64,000 bases of DNA from Cladorhizidae sp. MBARI D1340-BT2. Lineage: Eukaryota; Porifera; Demospongiae; Poecilosclerida; Cladorhizidae. The stretch spans positions 50,718,276-50,782,275 of the forward strand of contig JAQNBH010000004.1 in NCBI GenBank assembly GCA_028752905.1. The letters run 5' to 3'. The translations under genes and the position numbers were made by a program. A model generated the notes under the pieces. That model was not told the origin of the DNA. It saw nothing but the letters and a program-made list of their open reading frames with translations, and did not search any database. Positions 1 to 10,620 of the stretch are shown here, in pieces. Within the stretch, counting starts at the first letter, position 1, and every line of letters begins with the position of its first letter.

Positions 1-235
1 TAGTTCTGAAACTTATCGTGCATGTTTGCTAACGGCATGGAAAGAATCTGGTGCTTGGCTCAATGTCATCCCAGTGGCATCTGCAAAGATCCCATCTCAA
101 CTCGAACCCAATGGAGTGTTCAGATCGGATGGCATCAGTTTGTTCCCATGGAAGGGTGGTGCATCACTAGTGTGGGATGTTACATGCCCAGACACCTATA
201 TATGCACCAGCTGTAATATAATGGAGATTAAGTAT
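1..235 (+). pseudogene. Reverse transcriptase / PD-(D/E)XK-tail fragment, unit A (partial)
   Basis: Remnant of the C-terminal part of an RT-like retroelement protein, cut by the window start. The + frame near 27-190 gives ACxLTAWKESGAWLNVIPVAS, joined directly to AKIPSQLEPNGVFRSDG and later SLVWDVTCPDTY. In related proteins known to me, a zinc-binding stretch of roughly 60 or more residues separates those blocks, so it has been deleted here. A further in-frame 15-base loss removes the residues that in unit B read KQPDG, including the PD of the putative nuclease motif. It cannot encode a working enzyme. Confidence 0.7.
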
Positions 236-2468
236 TGTAGTCCAAATATATATATATATACATAATAAAGTTCATTTACCTGGCCGTGCAGTAGTTGAGT
301 TCATAAGCAAGTGCATTTATTTGCTTGCTGTATATTTTGCCTGGTAAAGGTCCTCAATTACATGTCTGTGTAATAGTGTGAGTTCATAAGCAAGTGATTT
401 ATTTGCTTGCTGTATATTTTGATAAGGAAATTTGTTTTTGGTTTTCTATATTTTTCATCTTTTTTGTCTATTTATCCACCGACACCACACAACCACACCA
501 CACCGTACACACACACACACACACACCAGGTGATTGAACAAATAAGGATGGAACATATGGGAGAAACATTTCATCCTGTCTGTTATGTTACTTTTCCCTC
601 CTTGGGATATTGTAACTTACATATAGCATGTCCATGTTCATAATTTTGCTATTATAAGAATCCCATGGCTGTTTCTTTATTTCAGCCAAGCACAAGAATT
701 GGTAAGGAACATCAACAGAATAGTCGTGTGTGTGTATGCATGTGTGTGTACGTGTGTGTGACTGAGCCTGGCTGAGCTGGTGCAGCAGCTACATGCTTTC
801 TCTGCAAAGAAGTGAATGGTCAACTGCTTTCATGAAAGGCTCACTCTGTGGAGAGAAAAGTTTAGATAGAGAAGGTGCTCATGGTAGCAATGGAGAACCT
901 GCCAGCTGGGGACCAGCCAGTGGCCTCAACTCAAAAATTAAATTCCCCTATTCAGCTAACAGTGGTTGCACTGTGCTACAGCTTAATACTCTGCAACCTT
1001 ATTGATATAATTATGTATACATAATTATAGGACTTATGCAAGTGTATCAAAACCTTTAGCTAATGCAGCTGTATTTAATTCTAGCACATTATATAGTTTA
1101 CACTCAGTTTGTCTACTGAGAATCTTCTTCTAAGAAATAAAGAGGACCTGCAGGCAATCTGCAATTTGTTGGATTATACTTGTAGCAATAGAGTAGCATT
1201 TGATTATTCCTCCATATCATGTGCAAATGTTAGCACATATTTGAAAGTAGCTGTAGCTGATCCTCTACCAAGGCTCTAAGTATAAACATGAAGCTCATGC
1301 AAGACTTCCTTTGCTGCATTCATAGTGATGAGAATAATGTCCAGAGACAGGGAGGTTTAAAAATCTGCAATCAAGGATGCGAGGAAAGATTTCCTGCCTC
1401 TTCCATTCATGCCCTGCCACCAAACTTGGCTGATAAAAATATAAAGCTTCCTGGGGTATCAATCCTAAAAAAAAGAAAAGAAACTGCGATACTTTATATA
1501 CTAATTAGGCACTGTAGCTGCGCAGTGAATCCGTGAAGGGTGTTGTCCACAGATAATTAGTCGCCCTAAAGTTGTCGCAGCATAATCTATGAAAAGAGAG
1601 TCTCGTAGTTGCTGAACCCCAGCAAGCAGATTACAAGTCGCTTGTAAATATAACTATCTAGCTTGCCTATAATTAGATTGCATCGAGACTAAAATACGCT
1701 GGACAAAATTACTGACCGCGCAAATTTCACGCATTGTCGATCCTTTACCTTTTCCCCAGGGTAAATGGAAAAGGGTCGTGCATTCACTGAAACAAGATCT
1801 TTCGTGTTAGCAGAGGAACAGCAGAATTAGATGTACCTTACCGCACCTCTGGAAGACCTAAAGCAATTGGAAGCTGAGGGAGTGTGCATCCAAAAGTTCA
1901 GGTGAGATATCTAACCAACTCTCAGTTGACATCACGATATTACAATAAATCAACTTGAAATTTAATCTCTGGTGAGAAGGTCATTGTAATAAGATATCTA
2001 TGGTTGACTTAGTATAGCCAGGTGGCTTGGTTGCAATAGTCTAGGTTCTCAATGAACTCTCAGTTGACATAATAACATTACAATAACCTTCTCAATAATC
2101 AACTTACAATTTCAAGTCTATTATTGAGAAGGTAACTGTAAAGTCATAGGTTGTTGTTAGTTTTTGACAGTGGCTAGAGAGACAGTGGTTAGAGTTCTTG
2201 TAGAGACCTAATTCAAACAGCAGTGGTTGCCCACTTCCTTCACTCCTCAAGTTTTAGTCATGGAAGTGACTGCCTCTCATTCATTATTGTTTGATTCTAC
2301 TTCTCTTTAGCCATTTTTTATCGTCAATAATTGTTATGTACTGGGCCTCGTACAGAGGAAAGGGGGTCAGAATGGCGGGAGATCTTCTAAGAAAATCCTC
2401 CCCCCCCCCCTCCACCCAATCCAGTCATATATATTATTAAAGCACGAAGGTTTAAAGGTCATTGCAGC
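236..2468. other. Anonymous segment 1 of unit A
   Basis: No gene is supported. It contains an 80-bp local duplication (motif TTCATAAGCAAGTG at about 301 and 385), a CA repeat at about 509-528, a GT-rich patch at 728-760, polyC at about 2399-2410, and an imperfect palindrome at about 1739-1779 (CCTTTACC...GGTAAATGG). Short open frames such as that at 793-1005 are not convincing: they show no recognisable motif and no codon pattern. The two near-repeats of CTCTCAGTTGACAT (about 1920 and 2058) are small direct repeats. Homologous DNA is present in all four units. Confidence 0.6.
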
Positions 2469-2472
2469 TTAA

Positions 2473-3382
2473 CCCTTTCATGGATGGATTCCAGAAAGAA
2501 AATAACAATTTCAGTTAAAAATCTATATAAATCAGGAATGCATATGTGCCCCTTGTAATTGAGGTATGTGATAGCACCATTGTTTACAAACAGTGTGGTA
2601 AATTATCAAATCACAAATGTAACCACACAAACAAAAACCACAAACATGAATATCATTATATAGAATTATAGTGTTTATAACTTGTTTATCAATACAAGAA
2701 CATATTTTTTCTTTGTTTTACATGACACACACACTCTATAGATAACTGTTACAGTGCTAGAGAAAGTTCAGAGAATCTGAGATGAATATGATAGAGTTAG
2801 AGTAAGAACAATCACTTGGAATAGGTTATTTAGCACAAAGTTTACACTTGTATTTGAACAAAAAAATCTTTCTAATGGTCAACCACATGTTAATACATTA
2901 CTGCAACTACATATATACTTTCCCAAACCTGGGAAGCCTTTGTGGTCTTTCTGGCCCATGTCTTCCTCATCAGAGAGCAGGAAATCGCTATCAGATGCAG
3001 CCTGCCTCCATGGCCAAGCTTTCCATGGCGGTCCTGTTGGAGCTCGCGTTTTCCAGGTAAGCATAGATGCCTTCACCCTCTTCTTCCTCAGATTCATCCT
3101 TGGAAAGGGCAATATCGTAGTCTGCAACCTCAGCAAGCACTTCTTCGAGAGTTCTGGACATTTTCCAGGGCGTGGCTCAACCGACTAACCCAACTAACCG
3201 CGCCCTTTTCTCTTACTTCCTGGACGTTTACGGATTTGAAATTTCTAGTGTATGTGGAGTATTAACGTAGGTTTTTTTTAGATATTTAAATTATTGCTCT
3301 ACGATCAACGAGTGATTTATAGTGAGCTCCTCCGCCATATGGCGCTTACATCCGTTAAAGGGTTAAGGTATCCGTTAAAGGG
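2473..3382 (-). mobile_element. piggyBac-like non-autonomous insertion, unit A
   Basis: The inserted DNA is flanked by TTAA (2469-2472 and 3383-3386). Units B and C have the uninterrupted site with a single TTAA (15542-15545, 30152-30155). The ends read inward as CCCTTTCATGGATGGAT and CCCTTTAACGGAT, an imperfect terminal inverted repeat. TTAA targets with CCC-type ends are the hallmark of the piggyBac superfamily. A 12-bp perfect palindrome (CGCCATATGGCG, 3333-3344) lies just inside the right end. The right end is duplicated as a 20-bp direct repeat, so the element proper may stop at 3362. It encodes only an N-terminal transposase-like scrap on the minus strand. Confidence 0.8.
2991..3161 (-). 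pseudogene. Acidic N-terminal scrap of a piggyBac-type transposase, unit A
   Basis: An ATG on the minus strand at 3161 opens 56 codons starting MSRTLEEVLAEVADYD and continuing through an acidic run (KDESEEEEGEG) to a stop at 2991. Another minus frame beyond that stop continues with SDSDFLLSDEEDMG, which suggests a frameshift or deletion near the stop. A short, very acidic N-terminus ahead of the DDE domain is typical of piggyBac transposases. No catalytic domain is present. It lies about 200 bases inside the right terminal repeat, the expected position for the 5' end of such a gene. Confidence 0.5.
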
Positions 3383-3386
3383 TTAA

Positions 3387-3906
3387 GGTGCCCATTTTCC
3401 CCCCCATTACAAGATTTCTTCAAAGGATCATCTCTCAATTCTGCTTCTCCCACTGTGTTTAGGGAAGGAAGTTCAACAACTGAAATTTGAGATATTATAA
3501 TTGTGTGGCCTTCAAGTAGATCATATTGGAGTGCACAGTGCACTCTGCCAGGATTTCAACATGCAGGCTACAATAAATAAATAAATTAATAAATACATTT
3601 TCAAGGTCCAATACGTGCTAAACTCACTGGCAGTCACTAACTTCATGTTTGGCCATTTTTATCTCTCCAGTCTTCCTTGTCCTATCTAAAGAAAGGGAAG
3701 CCAAAAAGTGTTCTTCCCCGCACCTTTCCTCTTCCTCCCCCAGCCACACCTACTGCACCTCAGCTCAATAATGCATTAATAATACCAGCATTTTATAATG
3801 CCAGTGTCAGCTGAGGCATCAACTTTGTTGCTTGTCTGCAACTTTAACACAACAGTCACCCCAATATAGGGACCACACCTCCAATATATGTAATAATAAT
3901 ACTGAC
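3387..3906. other. Anonymous segment 2 of unit A
   Basis: Unique-looking AT-rich DNA between the TTAA site and the first ATT tract, with short homopolymer C runs and small AATAAATAAAT tracts near 3572-3600. No gene or RNA is recognised. Homologous to 15546-16111, 30156-30698 and 48203-48722. Confidence 0.6.
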
Positions 3907-4163
<257 letters not shown>

Positions 4164-4230
4164 TTTTAGTTATCAGTAATTTTCTTTAGAAGCTTAGGCT
4201 TATGACAAACCTTCAGCAACACCAGATAAC

Positions 4231-4996
4231 TGCATGTATCTATGTGTGTGTGTATTAAATACATAGGGACATATGATGCATTTATCTATGTGTGTGTATA
4301 TTAAATACATAGGGACACATGATGCATGTATCTATGTCTGTGTATATTAAATACATAGGGACATATGATGCATGTATCTATGTGTGTGTATATTAAATAC
4401 ATAGGGACATGTGATGCATGTATCTATGTGTGTGTATATTAAATACATAGGGACATGTGATGCATGTATCTATGTGTGTGTATATTAAATACATAGGGAC
4501 ATATGATGCATGTATCTATGTGTGTGTGTATTAAATACATAGGGACATATGATGCATGTATCTATGTGTGTGTATATTAAATACATAGGGACATATGATG
4601 CATGTATCTATGTGTGTGTATATTAAATTAAATACATGGGGACATACGTGTATGTATGTATGTGTATGTGTGTGTGTATATTAAATACATAGGGACATAT
4701 GATGCATGTATCTATGTGTGTGTATATTAAATACATAGGGACATGTGATGCATGTATCTATGTGTGTGTATATTAAATATTAAATACATAGGGACATATG
4801 ATTCATGTATCTATGTGTGTGTATATTAAATACATAGGGACATATGATGCATGTATCTATGTGTGTGTATATTAAATACATAGGGACATATGATGCATGT
4901 ATCTATGTGTGTGTATATTAAATTAAATACATGGGGACATATGTATGTATGTGTATGTGTGTGTGTGTGCATAATTATGCATAGGGACATGTGTGT
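4231..4996. repeat. 46-bp minisatellite, unit A (about 16 copies)
   Basis: Tandem repeats with period 46, containing TGTATCTATGTGTGTGTATA followed by TTAAATACATAGGGACATAT. Variants change the TG count, swap ATATG for ATGTG, or duplicate TTAAATA. The array ends in a diverged GT-rich monomer near 4940-4990. The arrays in the other units are homologous. Confidence 0.95.
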
Positions 4997-6357
4997 CCTA
5001 AATATGGTAAAGTGTGACATCCATGATTGGGTATATTGTTCTGGAGTTACACTGTGTGACTTCTTGTAAGCAGCTGCTAATAGAAACAAGACAGAAAAGT
5101 GTTAGTAGACCACACCCACTTATAAGACTCTTTATAATGATCACACTATTATACTGCCTTTGCAATTAATGTTGCTATCATTACTGTATGGAGGATAGTT
5201 TCCTTGAGGCAATATGTCTGTAATAATTATTGTGGGGAAAGAGTCGTGGTTTTGTAATGCACTTGCTAATTACGCATGTCTGTCTAATATGCTTTGTTGT
5301 GGGAGGTGCTGAAGTCTAGGCATATTAGCTGTGTCTGATAACCACACCTCTTTTCAGTTTGTTCTATGAAAAAAATGAGCGATATCAATTTCCCCCGAAG
5401 TAAGGGTGTGGTTTGAAGAGACCACACCCATTGTATAAAGGTAATTTGGGATGGTGTCTGGCGAGCAACTGCAGTGCTTGCCAGAGACTCATAATCAGCA
5501 GGTGTGTTTTGTGTGGGAGGTGCTGAAGTCTGGGCATATTAGCTGGTCATGTTCTCAGGAAGATGTCTTCAGGTCTATGAGGTGGAGTGATTCATGGCAT
5601 AGTTGCAGGTGCTGGACGCAAGTTGTCCTTTTAGCCTTATTCAAGTAGGGAGACAGGGCATGGGAATAGAAATCACTAGCTAGCTAACGGTCCAGCACAA
5701 TTCACAATACTAGGAGATCTCTCTAGAGCCATGCTGAGACGGTGTGTTCACATGTGGATATGTGTTCCTCATGAAATGCAGGTATTCTATTTCTCGTGAG
5801 TGAACCCTTTACCAACTTTGTGAGGGTGTAGCTCACAGTAAGTACAGTAATCCTTAGGTGGAAATGGGGGGTTTCCCTCACCTAGAAAGGCATGAACTGG
5901 ATGATGTTTCAGTTGGTAAAGGGTCAACAGATGTGTGTGGTCTACAGATGTATTATTTAATGAAGCATTGTTATCTTGTGAATATGCTGAGTGTGCGTGA
6001 GAGAGGGGGAGGGGAGGACCTAGAGGGGCTCAGTTTCTGATATCACGTCAACTGTGCCTCGCAGAGTTGTGGCTATCAGCCAACTCTCCCCTGTTTACCC
6101 CCCAGAGATTTATATTGGGGGGGGGGGGGCAAAAAGGATACCCCCTCCCTCTCCCATCTCTAATTTTTATTTGTTATCTCCAGCTCAAACCCTGACCCCT
6201 GTACCTTGTTAAGGTGCCTCACTCACTCAAGACAAGACAATGTCCTGCTGCACAAATACAGACCATTAACACACACTCAGTTATGTCATCTGCTACTTGG
6301 ACATCAGCTTATAAATTATTTATTTATGTTGCCTTATTTTCAGGTCACTAGTGGGAC
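4997..6357. other. Anonymous segment 3 of unit A
   Basis: No gene is supported. It holds a 9-bp-stem hairpin GGGTGTGGT...ACCACACCC (5404-5429), two copies about 215 bp apart of a ~30-bp direct repeat containing GGAGGTGCTGAAGTCT (about 5301 and 5516), a 121-bp inverted-repeat element (listed separately) and a polyG run at about 6116-6129. Just before the 60-bp array, the sequence TTGCCTTATTTTCAG followed by GTCACTAG resembles a 3' splice site. Confidence 0.6.
5804..5924. mobile_element. 121-bp inverted-repeat (MITE-like) element, unit A
   Basis: It begins ACCCTTTACCAACT and ends with the exact reverse complement AGTTGGTAAAGGGT, a 14-bp perfect terminal inverted repeat around a non-coding core. 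No target duplication is evident, so the superfamily is open. It could also be a plain foldback sequence. The same element sits at the same place in the other units. Confidence 0.55.
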
Positions 6358-7549
6358 AGTAGATCTGTATGGGAGACATGTGGTTGCCTCTGAGTTAGCT
6401 CATGGCACCAGTGAGAGAGTAGGTCTGTACGGGAGACATGTGGTTGCCTCTGAGTTAGCTCATGGCACCAGTGAGAGAGTAGGTCTGTACGGGAGACATG
6501 TTGTTGCCTCTGAGTTAGCTCATGGCACGAGTGACTGAGTAGGTCTGTACGGGAGACATGTGGTTGCCTCTGAGTTAGCTCATGGCACCAGTGAGAGAGT
6601 AGGTCTGTACGGGAGACATGTTGTTGCCTCTGAGTTAGCTCATGGCACGAGTGACTGAGTAGGTCTGTACGGGAGACATGTGGTTGCCTCTGAGTTAGCT
6701 CATGGCACCAGTGAGAGAGTAGGTCTGTATGGGAGACATGTGGTTGCCTCTGAGTTAGCTCATGGCCCAGTGAGAGAGTAAGTCTGTACGGGAGACATGT
6801 GGTTGCCTCTGAGTTAGCTCATGGCACCAGTGAGAGAGTAGGTCTATACGGGAGACATGTGGTTGCCTCTGACTTAGCTCATGGCACAAGGTGAGAGAGT
6901 AGGTCTGTATGGGAGACATGTGGTTGCCTCTGAGTTAGCTCATGGCACCAGTGAGAGAGTAGGTCTGTACGGGAGACATGTGGTTGCCTCTGAGTTAGCT
7001 CATGGCACCAGTGAGAGAGTAGGTCTGTACGGGAGACATGTTGTTGCCTCTGAGTTAGCTCATGGCACCAGTGAGAGAGTAGGTCTGTACGGGAGACATG
7101 TTGTTGCCTCTGAGTTAGCTCATGGCACCAGTTAGAGAGTAGGTCTGTACTGGACACATGTGGTTGCCTCTGAGTTAGCTCATGGCACCAGTGAGAGAGT
7201 AGGTCTGTATGGGAGACATGTGGTTGCCTCTGAGTTAGCTCATGGCACCAGTGAGAGAGTAGGTCTGTACGGGAGACATGTGGTTGCCTCTGAGTTAGCT
7301 CATGACACCAGTGAGAGAGTATGTCTGTATGGGAGACATGTGGTTGCCTCTGAGTTAGCTCATGGCACCAGTGAGAGAATAGGTCTGTACGGGAGACATG
7401 TGGTTGCCTCTGAAGTTAGCTTATGGCACCAGTGAGAGAGTAGGTCTGTACGGGAGACATGTGGTTGCCTCTGAGTTAGATCATGGCACCAGTGAGAGAG
7501 TAGGTCTGTACAGGAGACATGTGGTTGCCTCTGAGTTAGCTCATGGCAC
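6358..7549. repeat. 60-bp minisatellite, unit A (about 20 copies)
   Basis: Tandem 60-bp monomers containing GTAGGTCTGTACGGGAGAC and CTCATGGCACCAGTGAGAGA. As 60 is divisible by three, one + frame (VGLYGRHVVASELAHGTSER) and one minus frame (HWCHELTQRQPHVSRTDLLS) stay open over several monomers. Here the + frame is broken by a TGA near 6535, by another in the next CGAGTGACTGAG monomer, and by a one-base loss (GGCCCAGTG) near 6765. That makes a functional protein unlikely for this copy. Confidence 0.95.
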
Positions 7550-7699
7550 TTTTAGCCTGGACCACATTAGCCTGGACCACATTTAGTCCGCACCACATTA
7601 GCCTGGACCACATTAGCCTGGACCACATTAGCCTGGACCACATTAGCCTGGACCACATTAGCCTGGACCACTTTTAGACTGGACCACTTTTAGCCTGGA
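7550..7699. repeat. 15-bp minisatellite, unit A (about 10 copies)
   Basis: Short array of TTAGCCTGGACCACA with a CTTTTAG variant. It joins the 60-bp array without a spacer at GGCAC/TTTTAGCC and runs directly into the 37-bp array. Confidence 0.95.
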
Positions 7700-8417
7700 C
7701 ATGTGCTGGTGTGTGTAGTGTATGTATAAGAACTGGCATGTGCTGGTGTGTGTAGTGTATGTATAAGAACTGGCATGTGCTGGTGTGTGTAGTGTATGTA
7801 TAAAAACTGACATGTGCTGGTGTGTGTAGTGAATGTATAAGAACTGACTTGTGCTGGTGTGTGTAGTGTATGTATAAGAACTGGCATGTGCTGGTGTGTG
7901 TAGTGTATGTATAAGAACTGGCATGTGCTGGTGTGTGTAGTGTATGTATAAGAACTGGCATGTGCTGGTGTGTGTAGTGTATGTATAAGAACTGGCATGT
8001 GCTGGTGTGTGTAGTGTATGTATAAGAACTGACATGTGCTGGTGTGTGTAGTATATGTATAAGAACTGGCATGTGCTGGTGTGTGTAGTGTATGTATAAG
8101 AACTGGCATGTGCTGGTGTGTGTAGTGTATGTATAAGAACTGGCATGTGCTGGTGTGTGTAGTGTATGTATAAGAACTGGCATGTGCTGGTGTGAGTAGT
8201 GTATGTATAAGAACTGGCATGTGCTGGTGTGTGTAGTGTATGTATAAGAACTGGCATGTGCTGGTGTGTGTAGTGTATGTATAAGAACTGGCATGTGCTG
8301 GTGTGTGTAGTGTATGTATAAGAACTGGCATGTGCTGGTGTGTGTAGTGTATGTATGTATAAGAACTGGCATGTGCTGGTGTGTGTAGTGTATGTATAAG
8401 AACTGGCATGTACTGGC
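7700..8417. repeat. 37-bp minisatellite, unit A (about 19 copies)
   Basis: Period 37, containing CATGTGCTGGTGTGTGTAGT followed by GTATGTATAAGAACTGG. The reverse complement of the monomer has no stop codon in any frame, so all three minus frames are open across the array. These are artefacts of composition unless shown otherwise. Confidence 0.95.
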
Positions 8418-8534
8418 AGACTGACACAAAGAGTGTCTTGTATAGAGTGCCACTTGAAAGGGGGGGTGGCAATTCCCCCTCTATAAGCTTGAAATTAGAA
8501 AAAGTTTATCATCGTCGTCGTCGTGGCCGTCATC

Positions 8535-9291
<757 letters not shown>

Positions 9292-9958
9292 ACATGTATC
9301 ATCATCGTCATTATTATTAACATTATTATTGGATTTGATCACGTGGTAATGGAATTTCCCTTTCACTACATATGGGGCAAGAAAGACTCAACATTTTATA
9401 AAAACTATATCTCAGGCATGTTGGTCTCCATTGACACTTTAATGTTACTCAATATTTTATTTCCATAAATATTTTTGTCTTTGAGTGAGGCCAGGAAAAA
9501 AACACGTAATGGAATATCGTAAAATTAACATCAAATTTTCAGTGTTGCACACAGTGTCATATAACCTGCTGTTCTTATATATAAATGGCTTAATGGTGGG
9601 ATCTGGTATTGGTGCAGGGTTATCACACTATATATACATGAAGGCTTCAGCAATCCTTCTAGTAAAAAAAAAAGCTAACGTAATTTCATAGTAATGGAAT
9701 TTCAGATGTCTATATCCATGCATGGCTCTCCTGTGGACTGGATACTTGCTCTATCCATGTTGATCACCTCATTTACCTGCTGGGTACAATTTATTTAATT
9801 CCATGCTGCTATGTACAGCAACTAATCATTGGCACTGACTGCTTCACTTTTCTGATGCCTGCAATGAGTATCATATACATGTCTGTACAATGTAGGTGTA
9901 CTGCTTTTGAAGATGATACAACAATCATATCGTATAGTCTCTGTACTTAGTGGTGTAC
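9292..9958. other. Anonymous segment 4 of unit A, first part
   Basis: AT-rich unique-looking DNA after the trinucleotide tract, beginning with ACATGTATCATCATCGTC and containing CACGTG (an E-box hexamer, about 9341). The phrase GTAATGGAAT recurs several times (about 9345, 9507, 9691). No gene is recognised. Conserved in the other units. Confidence 0.55.
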
Positions 9959-10150
9959 TTAGCCATCACTGCTCGCTGTGCAACCATGAACTCTAGAGTA
10001 TTGTAGGCGTGAAGTTCCCTTCACCTGCAGCTCTGGGCACGCCCCACTGTTGTCTTCCCACTCTGGATCCCTGTACAAACCAGAGTTGCCCACCTTGTGA
10101 AGGAACTTCAGCTGCACCTGCTCTTCCTGCTTGCTATACATTGTTGCCAT
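9959..10150 (-). CDS. Conserved minus-strand reading frame of unknown function, unit A
   Basis: From the ATG at 10150 the frame gives 63 residues starting MATMYSKQEEQVQLKFLHKV and including DPEWEDNSGACPELQ. The frame is open upstream of this ATG to about 10297 with a plausible stretch (DLGPGSFVGRTRLVFLY), so an exon without its own start is possible. The block is kept in all four units with few changes, but so is all flanking DNA, so conservation does not prove coding. I do not recognise the family. Confidence 0.25.
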   Translation of the reverse strand: MATMYSKQEEQVQLKFLHKVGNSGLYRDPEWEDNSGACPELQVKGTSRLQYSRVHGCTASSDG

Positions 10151-10260
10151 GTAGAGAAATACCAGCCTCGTTCTGCCAACAAAACTGCCAGGTCCAAGGT
10201 CTGTCCCTGCTCCAGGTTGGGTGTCTACTGAGGTATCTGTGGTACTGCTTCTCCTTCTTG

Positions 10261-10620
10261 AATGCCCACCACCTATGGAGGTTCTGCCTCTTCTTCTCTC
10301 TCACTGCCTCTGTGTTGGTGGCTCTTGCCTTCTTCCTCTCAGAGTCTCTCTGCGCCTGCTCACCATCTCTGCCCACTTCTGCTCATGGTAGTGGTGCTGT
10401 ATCTCAGCAGCACTGAGTGCCATGCTGACTCAGACCTGAACAACATTGCAAACTAACTCACTGGATACTCTACAGAGTAATAAACATGGGCAGAAGAGGG
10501 CAGAGATGGTGAGCAGGCCTGGAAGCAGAGAGACTGTGAGAGGAAGAAGAAGGTCAGAGCCACCAACCCAGAGGCAGTGAGAGAGAAGCAGAGACAGAAC
10601 ATGTAGGTGGCTGGGCAGCC
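10261..10620. repeat. Long imperfect inverted repeat, unit A
   Basis: The left arm at about 10261-10390 and the right arm at about 10486-10620 are reverse complements with scattered mismatches. For example, TCTCTCACTGCCTCTG and CTCACCATCTCTGCCC in the left arm match CAGAGGCAGTGAGAGA and GGGCAGAGATGGTGAG in the right. The arms are about 130 bp and the loop about 95 bp. A transcript would fold into a long hairpin. Present in B and C, and half-deleted in D. Confidence 0.85.

Noticed and set aside
953..985. Possible source of the 53-bp satellite (GCTAACAGTGGTTGCA in the unit versus GCTAACAGCTGGTTGTAAG)
   Set aside because: The similarity is limited to about 15 bases with indels and does not extend, so it is consistent with chance.
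793..1536. Short + frames starting MLSLQRSEWSTAFMK and MKLMQDFLCCIHSDE
   Set aside because: They are present in all units but so is all surrounding DNA. They have no recognisable domain, and the second changes its C-terminus between units through indels.
10009..10416. + frame of 135 codons (MKFPSPAALGTPHCC) over the inverted repeat
   Set aside because: It starts at a non-ATG codon and reads antisense to the better minus-strand frame. The Ser/Leu-rich composition comes from the CT-rich arm.
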